Shown here piece after piece: positions 17,922-29,086 of a stretch of 64,000 nucleotides of DNA (position 1 is its first letter; the number at the start of each line of letters is the position of its first letter). The notes beneath the pieces were generated by a model. It saw only the letters and a list, made by a program, of their open reading frames with translations. It was not told where the DNA came from and did not search any database. A program made the translations under genes and the position numbers. Source of the DNA: Microbacterium trichothecenolyticum (GTDB taxonomy: Bacteria > Actinomycetota > Actinomycetes > Actinomycetales > Microbacteriaceae); the NCBI RefSeq assembly GCF_000956465.1, contig NZ_JYJA01000032.1, positions 1 to 64,000 on the forward strand, written 5' to 3'.

Positions 17922-18239
17922 ATGGCGGGGACGATGGCGGCGGTCGGGATCCTCTGTGCGGCCGCCCTGCTCGCGGCGGGGCTTGCCGGCGCCGGTGCTG
18001 CGGCGGTCACCAGCCAGCGACTCGCCTCGGCAGCCGACGCCGGTGCGCTCGCCGCGGCGGACGCGGCCTCGGGCGCGGTGCCCGGCGTCCCCTGCGAACG
18101 TGCGGCCGAGGTCGCGGGCACTTTCGGCGGTGTCATCGAGGCCTGCGAGCTCGACGAGCTGATCGCGACGGTGACGGTGTCGATGCGCCTCGGGCCGGTC
18201 ACCGCGCAGGCCTCCGCACGGGCTGGGCCGCCTCCCTGA
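17922..18239 (+). CDS. TadE/Rv3654c-like pilus-associated protein
   Basis: A 105-residue protein with an N-terminal membrane helix (about residues 5-30), then SQRLASAADAGALAAADAA, the pattern of Rv3654c-type proteins in actinobacterial tad clusters. The junction is unusual. TadE's stop overlaps an ATG at 17875 that opens a 15-codon frame, which itself stops in TGATG at 17920-17924 where this gene begins in another frame. Either the short frame relays ribosomes, or a one-base shift has removed a longer original N-terminus. Confidence 0.7.
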   Translation: MAGTMAAVGILCAAALLAAGLAGAGAAAVTSQRLASAADAGALAAADAASGAVPGVPCERAAEVAGTFGGVIEACELDELIATVTVSMRLGPVTAQASARAGPPP

Positions 18240-18306
18240 TCGCGTCTCACAGCCCCCGCACCGAGAAGTGGCGTGTATGGTTTGCGTCGAAGAAAGGACG
18301 CCCCCG

Positions 18307-21020
<2,714 letters not shown>

Positions 21021-21024
<4 letters not shown>

Positions 21025-21680
21025 CGGGCGCCGGAGACACCCGTCCGATCGCTGAGCCCGTCGAGGGGCTGTTCGTCACGTTCGAGGGCGGTGACGGCGT
21101 CGGCAAGACGACGCAGGCGGCGCTCCTCGACGCGTGGCTGACGGGAGTCGGACGCACGGTCGTGCGCACGCGCGAGCCCGGTGGCACCGAGGTCGGCGTG
21201 CTGATCCGCGATATCGTGCTGCATCACCGCGGCGAGGTCGCGCCCCGCGCCGAGGCGCTGCTGTACGCGGCGGACCGGGCGCACCACATCGAGACGCTGG
21301 TGCGGCCCGCGCTCGCCCGCGGCGAGGTCGTCATCCAGGACCGCTACCTCGACTCGTCCGTCGCGTACCAGGGTGCGGGGCGCGTCCTCGGGCGTGACGA
21401 GGTCCGAGAGCTCTCGCTCTGGGCGACCGGCGGACTTCTTCCAGACGTCACGGTACTCCTCGACCTCGACCCCGCATCCGCGCGCGAGCGCCTCGACGCC
21501 GACGACAAGCCCTTCGATCGGCTCGAGTCCGAGAAGGAGCATTTCCACGCCCGCGTGCGCGAGGAATTCCTCTCGCTTGCCGCCGCCGAGCCGGAGCGCT
21601 TCCTCGTGCTCGACGCCTCGCTCCCGCCGGACGAACTCGCCGCGGCCGTGCGCGCGCGTGTGGAGCCGCTGCTCGCATGA
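21021..21680 (+). CDS. tmk: Thymidylate kinase
   Basis: A 219-residue dTMP kinase. The P-loop FEGGDGVGKTT, the DR(E/Y) segment IQDRYLDSSVAYQG and the lid are present. It converts dTMP to dTDP for DNA synthesis. The GTG start at 21021 overlaps the topA stop. It is followed by holB after 57 nt. The N-terminal 15 residues are an extra, poorly conserved segment. Confidence 0.95.
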
Positions 21681-21737
21681 GGCGAACGCTCGGCGTACGC
21701 ACAGCCGGTGTCCGACTGGATGGTTAGGCTGGTCGGC

Positions 21738-22922
21738 ATGGAGCCGGTCGCCGCTGTCGCTGGGGAGTCTCCCACGACGGACGACCAGGCGTTCCCCTGG
21801 GGTGACGTGTGGGGGCAGCCCGATGCCGTCGCGGTGCTGCGGGAAGCAGCATCCGATCCCGCATCGATGACCCACGCGTGGCTCATCACAGGCCCTCCCG
21901 GCTCCGGCCGGTCCACGCTCGCCCACGCCTTCGCGGCGGCGCTCATCGCCGAGCCCGGTGACGAGCGCGCGATGCACCAGGTGCTCGCGGGGACCCATCC
22001 CGACCTGACCGCGCTCCGTACCGAGGGTGTCATCATCTCCATCAAGGACGCGCGAGCCCTGGTCGAGCGGTCGTACTTCTCGCCCTCGCTGGGGCGATAC
22101 CGCGTCATCGTCATGGAAGACGCCGATCGCATGGCCGAGCGCACCTCGAACGTGCTGCTGAAGGCCCTCGAAGAGCCGCCCGAGCGCACCGTCTGGGTGC
22201 TGTGCGCGCCGAGCGACGCAGACCTGCTGCCGACGATCCGCTCTCGTGTGCGCACGCTGCGCCTGCGCGAGCCCGACGTCGCGGACGTCGCCGACCTCAT
22301 CGTGCGGCGCAGCGGCGTCGATCCTGCGATCGCCGAGCAGTCCGCCCGGCACGCGCAGCGCCACATCGGCATGGCGCAGCGGCTCGCAACGGATGCCGCG
22401 GCCCGCGCCCGCCGCGACGCCACGCTGCGCGGTGTCCTCGCGGTGCGGGGCGTGGGCGACGCGGTCGAGGTCGCCGGCGCGATCGTCGCCGCCGCCACCG
22501 ACGACGCCAAGGCGCTCACGGCGGAGCGCGACGAAGCGGAGCGCACGGGGCTCCTGCGCACCCTCGGCATCGCCGAAGGGGCCGCGGTCCCGCCCGCCGT
22601 GCGGTCGCAGCTGTCGGCGCTGGAAGACGAGCAGAAGCGTCGTGCCACGCGCAGCCTGCGAGACGGCATCGACCGCGTGCTCACCGACCTCGAGTCGATG
22701 TTCCGTGATGTGCTGCTGCTGCAGTTCGGCCGCGACACCGACCTGATCAATCGGGAGCTCGAGCCCGACCTGCGGGCCCTCGCCGCCGCGTGGACGCCTG
22801 AGCGCACGCTCACGGTCGTCGACCGCATCGGCGTCACCCGCGAGAACCTCGAGCTGAACGCCGCGCCCGTGCTGGCGCTCGAGAGCATGCTCGTCACCGT
22901 CGCGAGCGGAAGGACCCCGTGA
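21738..22922 (+). CDS. holB: DNA polymerase III subunit delta prime
   Basis: A clamp-loader subunit of 394 aa. It carries the AAA+ fold with GPPGSGRST, VIVMEDADRM and the sensor region LLKALEEPPERT, and lacks an obvious catalytic arginine finger cluster. It loads the beta clamp together with delta and tau/gamma. I prefer the ATG at 21738 because TAGGCT (21725-21730) is 7 nt upstream, indicating a leaderless start. An in-frame ATG at 21708 would add ten residues. Its last codons overlap the next gene's GTG. Confidence 0.92.
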   Translation: MEPVAAVAGESPTTDDQAFPWGDVWGQPDAVAVLREAASDPASMTHAWLITGPPGSGRSTLAHAFAAALIAEPGDERAMHQVLAGTHPDLTALRTEGVIISIKDARALVERSYFSPSLGRYRVIVMEDADRMAERTSNVLLKALEEPPERTVWVLCAPSDADLLPTIRSRVRTLRLREPDVADVADLIVRRSGVDPAIAEQSARHAQRHIGMAQRLATDAAARARRDATLRGVLAVRGVGDAVEVAGAIVAAATDDAKALTAERDEAERTGLLRTLGIAEGAAVPPAVRSQLSALEDEQKRRATRSLRDGIDRVLTDLESMFRDVLLLQFGRDTDLINRELEPDLRALAAAWTPERTLTVVDRIGVTRENLELNAAPVLALESMLVTVASGRTP

Positions 22923-24478
22923 ACCCGACCCGCCCCCGCCGACTTCGTCGCGCCCTTGCCGTCGTCGCAGGCCTGGTCGCGGCATCCGTCGTCCTCAGCG
23001 GCTGCCTGTCGGTGATGATCCCCGACGCGTCGCCGCGGCCCAGCTCGAGCAAGGCGGCCGACACCGAGGGCGTCGCCGAGAACCTGCTGCCGTACTACGA
23101 GCAGACGCTCGACTGGTCCGGCTGCAACGAGACGTTCGACTGCACGACGGTCACCGCGCCGCTGGACTGGTCCGACCCCGCGAAGGGCGACATCGAACTG
23201 TCGGTCATCCGCAGCCGTGCCGAAGGCACCGACGACCCCATCGGGTCGCTGCTGACCAATCCCGGCGGACCCGGCGCCAGCGGCGTCGACCTGATCCGCG
23301 ACTCGGTGTCGTTCGCGGTGAGCGAGCCGGTGCGCCGGCAGTTCGACGTCATCGGGTTCGATCCAAGAGGCGTCGGCGAGTCGACCGCGGTGACCTGCTA
23401 CGACGCCGCCGACATGGACGCGTACCTGTTCGACATCCCCGAGGGCGTGCGCGGGACGGATGCCTGGGCCGACGAGCTCCTCGCACGCCACAAGAGCTTC
23501 GGCGAGGCCTGCGACGCGAACAGCGACGGCATCCTGCCGTACATCACGACCGAGAACTCCGCCCGCGACATGGACCTGCTGCGCGCGGTGCTCGGCGACT
23601 CGGAGCTGAACTACCTGGGCTACTCGTACGGCACGTTCCTCGGCGCGACGTACGCGAAGCTGTTCCCCGAGAAGGTGGGACGACTCGTGCTAGACGGCGC
23701 GGTCGACCCGTCGGTGACGAACCTCGACGTCAACGTGACCCAGGGCATCGGGTTCGAGTCGGCACTGCGCGCGTACATGGCGGACTGCCTGACCGACGAC
23801 GAGTGCCCGTTCCGCGGCACCGTCGACGAGGCGATGGCCGATCTGGGAACGCTGCTCGCAAGCGTCGACCGCGACCCGATCCCGAACGCCGACGGCCGCA
23901 TGCTCGGCTCCGACTCCCTGATGACGGCGATCGTCGCCGCACTGTACTCGCAGGACAGCTGGGGCTACCTCACGATGGCGCTGACCGACGTGCTGCAGGG
24001 CAACGCCGACATCGCCTTCCAGCTGGCGGACTTCTACTACGACCGCCAGGGCGGCACGTACACCGGCAACCAGACTGAGGCGTTCCGCGCCTACAACTGC
24101 ATGGATTACCCCACCGGTGCCACCGACGAGGACCTGGCGGCCGCTGAGGCGGCCCTGGCCGACAAGGCGCCGACGATCGCGCCCTACTGGTTCGGGCCCG
24201 ACCCATGCGAAGTGTGGCCGTACCCGCCGGCCGGTGTCCGCGAGCGCATCACCGCCGACGGCGCCGCGCCGATCGTCGTGGTGGGCACGACGAACGATCC
24301 GGCCACGCCGTACGAGTGGTCCGTGTCGCTGGCCGATCAGCTCTCGTCCGGCGTTCTGGTGACGCGTGTCGGCGAGGGCCACACCGGCTACAACAAGGGC
24401 AACGCGTGCGTCGACTCCGCGATCGAGACGTACCTGCTCGAAGGGACGCCGCCGCAGGACGGCCTGCGCTGCGAGTGA
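22919..24478 (+). CDS. Secreted lipoprotein alpha/beta hydrolase (tripeptidyl aminopeptidase-like)
   Basis: A 519-residue exported hydrolase. The N-terminus has twin arginines and a lipobox VLSGC (Cys at about 29). The hydrolase core has NPGGPGASG, GFDPRGVGES, the nucleophile elbow GYSYGT, and the C-terminal TAP-like domain with GTTNDPATPYEW and a terminal His in GEGHTGY. The family includes Streptomyces tripeptidyl aminopeptidases and SCO7095-type esterases, so a peptide or ester substrate outside the cell is likely. GTG at 22919 overlaps the holB stop. Confidence 0.88.
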   Translation: MNPTRPRRLRRALAVVAGLVAASVVLSGCLSVMIPDASPRPSSSKAADTEGVAENLLPYYEQTLDWSGCNETFDCTTVTAPLDWSDPAKGDIELSVIRSRAEGTDDPIGSLLTNPGGPGASGVDLIRDSVSFAVSEPVRRQFDVIGFDPRGVGESTAVTCYDAADMDAYLFDIPEGVRGTDAWADELLARHKSFGEACDANSDGILPYITTENSARDMDLLRAVLGDSELNYLGYSYGTFLGATYAKLFPEKVGRLVLDGAVDPSVTNLDVNVTQGIGFESALRAYMADCLTDDECPFRGTVDEAMADLGTLLASVDRDPIPNADGRMLGSDSLMTAIVAALYSQDSWGYLTMALTDVLQGNADIAFQLADFYYDRQGGTYTGNQTEAFRAYNCMDYPTGATDEDLAAAEAALADKAPTIAPYWFGPDPCEVWPYPPAGVRERITADGAAPIVVVGTTNDPATPYEWSVSLADQLSSGVLVTRVGEGHTGYNKGNACVDSAIETYLLEGTPPQDGLRCE

Positions 24479-24489
24479 CCAGCGAGATG

Positions 24490-24529
24490 TGAAGAGCCGG
24501 ATTCCCCGCGTGGGGTGTCCGGCTCTTCA
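24490..24529. terminator. Bidirectional terminator
   Basis: TGAAGAGCCGGA (24490-24501) and TCCGGCTCTTCA (24518-24529) form a perfect 12-bp stem, with CCCC/GGGG pairs inside the loop. It separates the convergent hydrolase and metI genes. Confidence 0.8.
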
Positions 24530-24543
24530 CGGTGACGGGTGCG

Positions 24544-25203
24544 TCAGCGCCGCAGCACGCGGCGGGCGAGCGCGTTGCCGAGGAACTGCACGAGCTGCAC
24601 GATCACGATGATCACGAGCACCGCCGCCCAGGTCACGGCCGGGTTGAACTGCTTGAAGCCGTACACGATCGCGAACTCGCCGAGTCCGCCCGCAGCGACG
24701 GCGCCGGCGATCGCGGTCATGTCGACGAGCGCGACGACGATGAACGTGTAGCCGAGGATGAGCGGACCGAGCGCCTCGCGGGGGAGCAGGCGCAGGAGGA
24801 TCCGCGAGCGGCTCGCGCCCGTGGCACGGGCCGCCTCGATCACGCCCGGCCGCACCGTCAGCAGGTTCTGCTCGACGATGCGGCTGATCGCGAAGAGCGA
24901 CGCGATGGTGATCGCGAAGATGCCGAACTCGGGTCCGATTCCCGGGATGCCCAGGCTGCGCGCGATCGGCTGCACCGCCGCCAGCAGGATCACGAAGGGG
25001 ATCGGCCGGAAGAAGTTCACGATGACGTTGATGGTGCCGAACAGGAACCGGTTCGGGAACAGGCTCCCGGCCCTGGTGGCATAGAGCGCGAGCCCGACGA
25101 AGAGCCCGGCGATACCGCCGAACACCAGGCTCAGCGACACCACGTACAGCGTCTCGGCGGTGGCCTCCCACAGCTGCGGGAGCAGGTCGACGAGCCTATC
25201 CAC
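24544..25203 (-). CDS. metI: Methionine ABC transporter permease
   Basis: A 219-residue permease with five or six membrane helices. The coupling-helix region EAARATGASRSRILLRLLPREALGPLI is typical of MetI. It forms the membrane channel for D/L-methionine uptake with MetN. The GTG start at 25203 overlaps the end of metN by 8 nt. Last gene of the metQNI operon. Confidence 0.93.
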   Translation of the reverse strand: MDRLVDLLPQLWEATAETLYVVSLSLVFGGIAGLFVGLALYATRAGSLFPNRFLFGTINVIVNFFRPIPFVILLAAVQPIARSLGIPGIGPEFGIFAITIASLFAISRIVEQNLLTVRPGVIEAARATGASRSRILLRLLPREALGPLILGYTFIVVALVDMTAIAGAVAAGGLGEFAIVYGFKQFNPAVTWAAVLVIIVIVQLVQFLGNALARRVLRR

Positions 25204-26233
25204 GGGCGTCCTCCTCGATCAGCGGCGCGAACGCCGAGGCCGCGTCGATGGCACGCTGCACGGCATCCGTCTCTCCGGTCAATGCCAGCGTGAGATGCCC
25301 GAAGACGCGGCCGCCGATGTCGTTGATGCCGCCGTGCACGAGCTCGAAGCGCACGTCGTGCGACGAGAGCGCGGCGAAGACATCTGCCTGCGTGACGTCG
25401 CCGTCGCGGATGGTGAACGTGACGATCCGCCCGGGGTGGCGCTCGCGCAAGGCGCGCAGCTGGTCGCCGACCGGGACGTCTTCGATGATGCTTGCGACGA
25501 ACCGGCGCGTGGCGGCATGCTGCGGCGATGAGAGCACGTCGAAGACGGCGCCGCTCTCGATGATGCGGCCGCTCTCCATCACGACGACGCGATCGGCGAG
25601 GGTTCGGATCACGTCCATCTCGTGAGTGATCACGAGGATGGTCACGCCGAGCTCCTGGTTGATGCGCTTGAGGAGCGCGAGCACCTCCTGCGTCGTGTCG
25701 GGGTCGAGGGCGCTCGTCGCCTCGTCGGCGAGGAGGATGCGCGGGCTCGTGGCCAGCGCTCGGGCGATCCCGACGCGCTGCTTCTGCCCGCCCGACAGCT
25801 GCTCGGGGTAGCTCTTCGCCTTGTCGGCGAGGCCGACGAAGCGCAGCAGCTCCTCGACGCGTGCCGCGATCTCGGCGCGCGGGCGGCGGGCCGCCTCGAG
25901 CGGATAGGCGATGTTCTTCGCGACTGTGCGGGAGTCGAACAGGTTGAACTGCTGGAAGATCATGCCGATGTCGCCGCGCAGCTCGCGGAGCTCGCGCTCG
26001 CGCAGATGGGTGATGTCGCGGCCGTCGATCTCGACGGTGCCGGCGGTCGGCGTCTCGAGCGCGTTCACGAGGCGCAGCACGGTGCTCTTGCCGGCGCCGG
26101 AGTAGCCGATGATGCCGCACACCTCGCCGGCGGCGACGTCGAGCGAGATGTCGTCGACCGCGGCGATCGGAGGGGCGTCCTTGGCGGGCGGGGGGAAGGT
26201 CTTGGTCACGCCGGTCAGGCGGATCAGGGTCAT
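25196..26233 (-). CDS. metN: Methionine ABC transporter ATP-binding protein
   Basis: A 345-residue ATPase. Walker A is GYSGAGKST, signature LSGGQKQR, Walker B ILLADEAT. The C-terminal about 80 residues form an NIL (ACT-like) domain that binds methionine and inhibits transport when methionine is plentiful. ATG at 26233 follows GAGGAG; upstream in-frame residues are discarded. It lies between metQ and metI. Confidence 0.94.
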   Translation of the reverse strand: MTLIRLTGVTKTFPPPAKDAPPIAAVDDISLDVAAGEVCGIIGYSGAGKSTVLRLVNALETPTAGTVEIDGRDITHLRERELRELRGDIGMIFQQFNLFDSRTVAKNIAYPLEAARRPRAEIAARVEELLRFVGLADKAKSYPEQLSGGQKQRVGIARALATSPRILLADEATSALDPDTTQEVLALLKRINQELGVTILVITHEMDVIRTLADRVVVMESGRIIESGAVFDVLSSPQHAATRRFVASIIEDVPVGDQLRALRERHPGRIVTFTIRDGDVTQADVFAALSSHDVRFELVHGGINDIGGRVFGHLTLALTGETDAVQRAIDAASAFAPLIEEDARG

Positions 26234-26257
26234 GGGTGCTCCTCGGCGGAACGCGCG

Positions 26258-26296
26258 TGTGCGGCCCGTGCGCACGAGGCGCGAACGGGCCGCACA
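26258..26296 (-). terminator. Intercistronic hairpin between metQ and metN
   Basis: TGTGCGGCCCGT (26258-26269) and its exact complement (26285-26296) form a 12-bp stem around a 15-nt loop. It may act as a partial terminator or RNA-stabilising element that raises metQ expression over metN and metI. Confidence 0.6.
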
Positions 26297-26320
26297 TGCG
26301 GTGCCGCAGTCGGCGGTGTC

Positions 26321-27223
26321 TTACGAGTTGGCGCGGATGTCGTCCTCGACGTCGGTGAGCGACGTCACGAGCTCGTCCACCGGGGTCTTCACCAGCACGG
26401 CGGTGCCGCCCGACGCCTCGACGACGCCATCGAGGACGTCCTGCGTGTTCTGGTAGATCTCGACGAGCTTCAGGTACGTCGGGTTGTCGGCGTCCTCGGC
26501 CTTCGCCGCGAAGATGTTGATGTAGGGGAACGCGCTCGGGTCGGTCGGGTCGTCCGTGGCGATGGCGTCCTCGGGGGTGAGGTTCGCGTCGGCGAGGAAG
26601 TCGTTGTTCACGATCGCCGCGGCCACGTCGGGAAGCGACGTGGCGGTGAATGCGGCGTCGAGTGCCTCGACCTTGACCTTCGACTCGGGCAGCACGTCCG
26701 CGACGGTCGAGAAGACCGAGCCGCCGTCCTTCAGCTCGATGAGGCCGGCCGACTGCAGTACGAGAAGACCGCGCGCCTGGTTCGACTCGTCGTTGGGGAC
26801 GGCGACCGTGGAGCCTTCGGGAATGTCGTCGGTCGACTCGTACTGCGACGAGTACAGCCCGAGCGGGTAGATCGCCGTGGCGCCGATCGGCTGGAGGTCG
26901 TCGTCGCTCTGCACGTTGTAGGTCGCGAGGTAGATGATGTGCTGGAACTGGTTCAGGTCCAGCTCGCCCGCCGAGAGGGCGGGGTTGGGCTGCGTGTACT
27001 CGCTGAAGTTCACGAGCTCCACCTCGATGCCCTCGTCCGCGGCGGCCTCCTTGTACGTCTCCCAGTACGGATCGCCGGAGTCGACGACGCCGATGCGGAC
27101 CACCTCGTTCTCGTCGGAGGCGCCGGTGGCAGCATCCGTTCCGGTGCCGGCGCAACCGGCGAGGAGGAGTGCGAGGGGAAGCGCGAGTGCTGCTGCTGCG
27201 GTGAGCTTCTTGGACGTGGACAT
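26321..27223 (-). CDS. metQ: Methionine-binding lipoprotein
   Basis: A 300-residue substrate-binding protein of the NlpA/MetQ family. Signal peptide with lipobox LLAGC (Cys at about 23). The mature part shows VRIGVVDSGDPYWE, ELDLNQFQHIIYL and PNDESNQARGLLVLQ, all in the usual order. ATG at 27223 has AGGAG 7 nt upstream. It delivers methionine to MetNI. First gene of the operon. Confidence 0.93.
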   Translation of the reverse strand: MSTSKKLTAAAALALPLALLLAGCAGTGTDAATGASDENEVVRIGVVDSGDPYWETYKEAAADEGIEVELVNFSEYTQPNPALSAGELDLNQFQHIIYLATYNVQSDDDLQPIGATAIYPLGLYSSQYESTDDIPEGSTVAVPNDESNQARGLLVLQSAGLIELKDGGSVFSTVADVLPESKVKVEALDAAFTATSLPDVAAAIVNNDFLADANLTPEDAIATDDPTDPSAFPYINIFAAKAEDADNPTYLKLVEIYQNTQDVLDGVVEASGGTAVLVKTPVDELVTSLTDVEDDIRANS

Positions 27224-27421
27224 GTGAGTGCTCCTGTGGATCGAGGCCCGTCTCGGGCTTGTGACCGCGCGCACGATCCACGGACCGCGCACGCTTCGTC
27301 GCGGACCGGGTTCGAACCTACGTGGGCGCCATGCGTCATCTCGAACCGGCGCGTAACACGTCGACACCGAGTCCGTCGGAAAGCGGGATCGGGTCCGGAA
27401 CGGATGCCTCGGCCGCCGCGG
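27224..27421. other. Gene-free region upstream of metQ
   Basis: About 200 nt between the metQ start and the tRNA-Thr promoter. I looked on the reverse strand for S-box, SAM-II and SAM-IV motifs and found none. There are partial inverted repeats around GGTTCGAA (27309-27316) and GTGTTACGC. A metQ promoter must be here but I cannot place it with confidence. Confidence 0.5.
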
Positions 27422-27451
27422 TTCGCGAGCACTCTCGAGACCCTGTAAGAT
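27422..27451 (+). promoter_or_regulatory. Probable tRNA-Thr promoter
   Basis: TTCGCG (27422-27427) and TAAGAT (27446-27451) are separated by 18 bp. The predicted start lies about 25 nt before the mature tRNA. Confidence 0.45.
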
Positions 27452-27481
27452 CGTTGCTTGTGCGTCGCGCAAGCGAGGCCC

Positions 27482-27554
27482 GCCACCTTAGCTCAGTCGG
27501 CAGAGCGAATCACTCGTAATGATTAGGTCAAGGGTTCGATTCCCTTAGGTGGCT
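27482..27554 (+). tRNA. tRNA-Thr (anticodon CGT)
   Basis: Complete cloverleaf: acceptor GCCACCT/AGGTGGC with discriminator T, D arm GCTCAGTCGGCAGAGC, anticodon stem AATCA/TGATT around the loop CTCGTAA, and T arm AGGG-TTCGATT-CCCT. The anticodon CGT reads ACG. CCA is not encoded. Confidence 0.95.
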
Positions 27555-27563
27555 CAGAACCGG

Positions 27564-27588
27564 AACGGCCGCGGGCAGCGGCCGTTTT
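27564..27588 (+). terminator. Intrinsic terminator of tRNA-Thr
   Basis: ACGGCCGC (27565-27572) pairs with GCGGCCGT (27578-27585), loop of 5 nt, followed by TTTT. A textbook Rho-independent terminator 10 nt after the tRNA. Confidence 0.88.
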
Positions 27589-27612
27589 CCGTATCCGAAG
27601 GACGGTGATGCG

Positions 27613-28008
27613 GTGTCTCAGGCGATCGACGCCCTCGCCGAGATATTCTCGTGGATCGGGTTCGGCGTGGGCGCACTCCTCGCAGGCGTCGCTCTCATCA
27701 TGTATCTCCTGGACGGCACGTGGCTGCCGGTGCGAGCGGTCGTCGAGAGCGGTCCGAACGGCCGACTCGTCCGCTGGTTCGACGAGGATGGCGGCGTCGG
27801 CGAGGCGCACCTCACCCACGAGCAGGACCACCACATCGGCGACTCCGACATGGCCGACATCTTCGTGCGCCGCGGATCGCTGAACCGCATGCGGCTGACC
27901 CACGGTTCCCCGGCGGTGCGGGCGGTCACGCGACTCGCGATCGGGATGCTGGCGCTCGGGGTGGTGGCGCTCGTGACGTCCCTCGTGATGCTGTTCGTTC
28001 GAGGCTGA
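27613..28008 (+). CDS. Membrane protein of unknown function
   Basis: A 131-residue protein with membrane helices at about residues 12-33 and 106-129, and a hydrophilic domain between them with a WFDEDGGVGEAHLTHEQ segment. GTG at 27613 follows AAGGA. I do not recognise a family. It stands alone between tRNA-Thr and the convergent EamA gene. Confidence 0.7.
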   Translation: MSQAIDALAEIFSWIGFGVGALLAGVALIMYLLDGTWLPVRAVVESGPNGRLVRWFDEDGGVGEAHLTHEQDHHIGDSDMADIFVRRGSLNRMRLTHGSPAVRAVTRLAIGMLALGVVALVTSLVMLFVRG

Positions 28009-28035
28009 TCCGTCGATCCCGGTCGGGTCCGGGGC

Positions 28036-28992
28036 CTACGCGAAGGCGAGCATGCCCCCGGCGGCCAGCGCGAGGCAGAGGCCGATCCACTGCACCCCGG
28101 CGACCCGCTCCCGCAGCACGATCGCGGCGAGCAGGATCGTGCCGGCGGGGTAGAGCGCGGTGAGCGCCGACACCACCGCCAGCTCGCCCGTGCGCAGCGC
28201 GAACAGGGCCAGGGCATTGGCCGCGGCGTCCGCGATCCCGCACGCGATCGCCAGCCACCACGCCTGACGTGTCGAGGCGACGACCCGCCCTTCACCTGTC
28301 GTCGCGTGCTCGAGGTCGGCGTGCCCGCTCGGGGTCGCGCCCAGGGGGAGCCCGGCGACGGGGAGGACCGAGCGTGCGCGCTCACCCCGGCGCAGGGCGG
28401 CGAGGGCGAGCCCGCCGACGATGGCACCCGTCACGACGGCGTTCGTCGCGCGGCTCGTCACGAGCGGCACGAGTCCGCTGTCGTCCGAGGTCTGATCGAG
28501 CGCGATGAGGAACGCGCCGATGGCGAGGCCGGCGCCCACGGCCATCGCCAAGCCTCGGGCGCTCGGCCGGACGATCCTCTCCCCGGGGATGAAGCCCACC
28601 AGTACGGCGGCGACCAGTGCCACGCCGAGACCGGCGTACCCTGCGGGCGCGAGCGCGTCGCCGTTCATGAGCAGCCCCCACAGCATCGGGGCGACGGCGG
28701 ACACGACCGCGGTCAGCGGCGACAGGATGCTCATCGGCCCGATCGCGAGGCACGCGTACAGGAGCGCGATCGCGACCACGCTGAAGATGCCGCCGAGCAC
28801 GCCCCACGCCACGTCGGGCGCCGACCACGCGCCGTCGAACAGCGGCTGGGCGACCAGCAGGGCCGCGAGCCCCGAGAGTGCGGCGACCGCCGTCACCACG
28901 ATCGAGCGCAGGCGTCGGGCGGCGAGGCCTCCCAGGAAGTCCGCGGAGCCGTACACGATGGCGCCCACGAGGGCGATGGCGGCGGAGAGCAT
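28036..28992 (-). CDS. EamA/DMT superfamily transporter
   Basis: A 318-residue protein with about ten membrane helices arranged as two EamA repeats (about 1-140 and 150-318). Relatives export amino acids, metabolites or drugs. The substrate is unknown. The ATG at 28992 is preceded on the reverse strand by TAGGCT 8 nt upstream. It diverges from the MMPL gene; the 94 bp between them contains repeats that could regulate both. Confidence 0.87.
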   Translation of the reverse strand: MLSAAIALVGAIVYGSADFLGGLAARRLRSIVVTAVAALSGLAALLVAQPLFDGAWSAPDVAWGVLGGIFSVVAIALLYACLAIGPMSILSPLTAVVSAVAPMLWGLLMNGDALAPAGYAGLGVALVAAVLVGFIPGERIVRPSARGLAMAVGAGLAIGAFLIALDQTSDDSGLVPLVTSRATNAVVTGAIVGGLALAALRRGERARSVLPVAGLPLGATPSGHADLEHATTGEGRVVASTRQAWWLAIACGIADAAANALALFALRTGELAVVSALTALYPAGTILLAAIVLRERVAGVQWIGLCLALAAGGMLAFA

Positions 28993-29020
28993 CGGCGCCC
29001 AGCCTAGGAGCGCGGCCGAG

Positions 29021-29085
29021 GAGTTCGCACGGTCGAACTCAGGCGAGTGGTCGAACTCAACCCAATTCGCTAGATAAGCTAGCGA
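29021..29085. promoter_or_regulatory. Operator-like repeats in the EamA/MMPL divergent promoter
   Basis: GGTCGAACTCA occurs as a direct repeat at 29031-29041 and 29049-29059, 18 bp apart. The first copy also forms an inverted repeat with GAGTTCG at 29021-29027. A second palindrome, TCGCTAG-n5-CTAGCGA (29067-29085), overlaps the TAAGCT -10 element of the MMPL gene. The pattern suggests control by an unlinked repressor. Confidence 0.6.
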
Positions 29086-29086
29086 T

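Noticed and set aside
17875-17922. 15-codon ORF between the two TadE-like genes as a gene
   Set aside because: Too short and without conserved features; treated as a coupling element or remnant N-terminus.
27224-27481. Possible SAM riboswitch upstream of metQ
   Set aside because: No S-box, SAM-II or SAM-IV core motif could be found on the reverse strand; only weak inverted repeats.
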